Source of the DNA: Paenibacillus cellulositrophicus | GTDB lineage: Bacteria; Bacillota; Bacilli; Paenibacillales; Paenibacillaceae | Direction: 5' to 3' | Length of the DNA: 64,000 bases | Assembly: GCF_009363095.1 (NCBI RefSeq) | Contig: NZ_CP045295.1 | Coordinates: forward strand, 5,609,001-5,673,000 | Notes under the pieces: model-generated | Told to the model about the DNA's origin: nothing | Database searches by the model: none | What the model saw: only the letters and a program-made list of their open reading frames with translations | Shown: piece after piece, positions 62,713-64,000 of the stretch | Numbering within the stretch: position 1 is the stretch's first letter | Layout of the letters: each line of letters opens with the position of its first letter | Translations under genes and position numbers: made by a program

Positions 62713-63426
62713 GTGAATCAGCAACCGAAGTATGTAGCCCATCGGGGGCTTAGTATGCAGGCGCCTGAGAATACCGTCGCGGCTTTTGAACTGGCGGGCC
62801 GGTCGGGGTTCTGGGGCATCGAATGCGATACCTATTGCACAACGGACGGCCGCTGGATTGTCCATCATGACCGTACCGTCGACCGGATGACGAACGGAAC
62901 GGGGAGGACGAAGGATTTCGCGTTTGCCGAGATCCGCGAACTGAGCATCACCTCCGGAAATGGGATCAGCGATTATTCCGGCCTGCTAATCCCGACGCTG
63001 GAGGAAGTGTTGTCCGTCTGCGTCAAATACGGCATGCACGCATTTGTCGAGATTGAGGAATACCACCAAGATCGCGATCTGGAGAGGCTCGTTGAGCTGG
63101 TCCGCGGCTCCGGCATGATGGGGCAAATGAGCTTCATCTGCTTCAATGCCAACGATCTGTTAAAGGTGCGTGCCATCGATCCGGCGGTGCCGCTCGGCTT
63201 TTTATCAGCCAACCCGCCAAGCGCTGCAGACCTCGAGCTCATCGGCCGGCTTCAGCCCGCTTTTCTGGATTACGACTACCGTTCGACGACGCCGGATGAC
63301 GTACGATACTGCAGCAGGGCTGGAGTTGACGTGTCGATCTGGACTGTAAACGAGCGGGAGATTTCGCGGCCGTTTGAGGAGGCGGGTGCGGCCTATATTA
63401 CGACGGATACGATTTTGTGGGATTGA
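62713..63426 (+). CDS. Glycerophosphodiester phosphodiesterase (GDPD)
   Basis: A 237-residue protein with a GTG start at 62713 after ATGGGGTG. The family motifs are present: HRGLSMQAPENT near residue 9, GIECDTYCTTDGRWIVHHDRTVDRMTNGTG near 35-64 (metal ligands Glu, Asp and catalytic His), FVEIEEY near 113 and VSIWTVNE near 215. It hydrolyses glycerophosphodiesters to sn-glycerol-3-phosphate and an alcohol. No signal peptide, so cytoplasmic. Confidence 0.94.
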   Translation: MNQQPKYVAHRGLSMQAPENTVAAFELAGRSGFWGIECDTYCTTDGRWIVHHDRTVDRMTNGTGRTKDFAFAEIRELSITSGNGISDYSGLLIPTLEEVLSVCVKYGMHAFVEIEEYHQDRDLERLVELVRGSGMMGQMSFICFNANDLLKVRAIDPAVPLGFLSANPPSAADLELIGRLQPAFLDYDYRSTTPDDVRYCSRAGVDVSIWTVNEREISRPFEEAGAAYITTDTILWD

Positions 63427-63519
63427 AAGAGGAGTCTCATTTTAATTATAAAAAGGAATCCTCAACCCCCATGTGGAAACTACTAGGCAGATGAATAACC
63501 GAAAGAGAGGAATATCGCG

Positions 63520-63666
63520 ATGATGCCGGCTCAGGACCTACTGAATCCAAAAGCTTACCCGATGCAAAGTTTACATCTTTGCTCCATGCAGAGTCTATAT
63601 GACAAACAGCGGCGGTTGTTTTGCATGGAGCCTTATCTATTAACCGCATCATTTTCAATTCATTAG
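63520..63666 (+). CDS. Possible small protein, 48 residues
   Basis: ATG at 63520 with AGAGAGG nine bases upstream opens a 48-codon frame ending TAG at 63666. The product is Met/Leu/Gln-rich with two Cys (LHLCSMQSLYD, RRLFCMEPYLL) and no recognisable motif or signal peptide. It sits in the 309-base interval between the GDPD gene and the CD3324-family gene, where nothing else was recognised. Only the ribosome site and uninterrupted frame support it. Confidence 0.3.
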   Translation: MMPAQDLLNPKAYPMQSLHLCSMQSLYDKQRRLFCMEPYLLTASFSIH

Positions 63667-63735
63667 CAGGATGTTTGTCATGCAGGCTTTGCTACCTTAC
63701 CATCTGCAACTCACTTAGATGAAAGGGCGAAGCCA

Positions 63736-64000
63736 ATGAAATATGTATCTGCGAGCGACATTTTACCTGAACAGCTGCTTCAGGAAATTCAAAAATACGT
63801 CCAAGGCAGGACGATCTATATTCCTTCTCCGGAGGATGGCCGCAAAAAATGGGGCCAGCTTTCGGGACAGCGGGATTATCTGCGGAAACGCAATCTGGAG
63901 ATCAGGCAATCGTTTCGTAAAGGAAATGGTGTGGAGCAGCTCTCCCAGTCCTATTGCCTCGCTGAAGAAACGATCCGGAAGATCGTATACCAGAAAAATT
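63736..64000 (+). CDS. CD3324-family protein (truncated by window end)
   Basis: The ATG at 63736 follows GAAAGGG; 88 codons are visible with no stop before the edge. The sequence MKYVSASDILPEQLLQEIQKYVQGRTIYIP, then KKWGQLSG, then LRKRNLEIRQSFRKGNGVEQLSQSYCLAEETIRKIVYQK, matches the CD3324 family, small (about 90 residues) HTH proteins related to the Mor-type activator domain, so almost the whole protein is probably present. The C-terminal helices resemble a DNA-binding HTH (VEQLSQSYCLAEETIRKI). Target unknown. Confidence 0.8.
   Translation, partial: MKYVSASDILPEQLLQEIQKYVQGRTIYIPSPEDGRKKWGQLSGQRDYLRKRNLEIRQSFRKGNGVEQLSQSYCLAEETIRKIVYQKN

Noticed and set aside
1-64000. CRISPR arrays, tRNA or rRNA genes, prophage or transposase genes
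   Set aside because: Looked for and not seen; no regularly spaced repeats, cloverleaf-like sequence or recombinase motifs were recognised by eye.

Overview
The window reads as chromosomal DNA of a plant-polysaccharide-degrading Gram-positive bacterium, most likely Paenibacillus or a close relative. The reasons are moderate GC content, strong AGGAGG-type ribosome sites with frequent TTG/GTG starts, matches to the Bacillota CcpA operator (cre), many sugar ABC importers of the LplB/YtcP type lacking their own ATPase, YesM/YesN-type two-component pairs, and a CD3324-family gene at the right edge. The genus is inferred; no rRNA or housekeeping marker is present.

Layout. 0-4.5 kb: tail of an importer operon (two permeases, a lipoprotein binding protein) and a type B carboxylesterase. 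4.5-16.5 kb: a divergent AraC regulator, a cre-controlled importer (binding protein and two permeases), a regulator-kinase-regulator trio, then an SGNH esterase and a CE1-type esterase. 16.9-27 kb: an orphan binding protein, an AraC regulator, a sugar isomerase-like protein, a lipoprotein/kinase/regulator triplet and a GH43-CBM6 enzyme. 27.2-32.9 kb: a four-gene MacB/FtsX-type export system, one of whose ATPases carries an AbrB-like tail. 33-35.7 kb: a secreted multidomain GH10 xylanase. 35.8-49.6 kb: an AraC-type regulator with a degenerate receiver, divergent from a binding protein followed by the most unusual operon here: a 960-residue membrane-anchored binding-protein fusion, a permease pair, an exported NHL/TPR membrane protein, a Yip1-like membrane protein, a DUF5696-type lipoprotein and a second permease pair. 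49.7-57.8 kb: AraC regulators with two cytoplasmic GH43 enzymes, a cytoplasmic GH10 and a GH29-type enzyme. 58-64 kb: mixed accessory genes (VOC protein, P-loop kinase, flavoprotein with TetR repressor and paired operators, phosphotransferase, GDPD, CD3324-family protein).

How it works together (inference). The secreted GH10 cuts xylan outside the cell, several CUT1 importers bring in decorated xylo-oligosaccharides using an ATPase encoded elsewhere, and esterases, GH43 enzymes and the cytoplasmic GH10, all lacking signal peptides, finish the degradation inside. Catabolite repression through cre sites and numerous AraC-type regulators, nearly all divergent from the operon they probably control, set expression. 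Two copies of a structured repeat element follow terminators at 16.6 and 27.0 kb. No tRNA, rRNA, CRISPR array, transposase or phage gene was seen.
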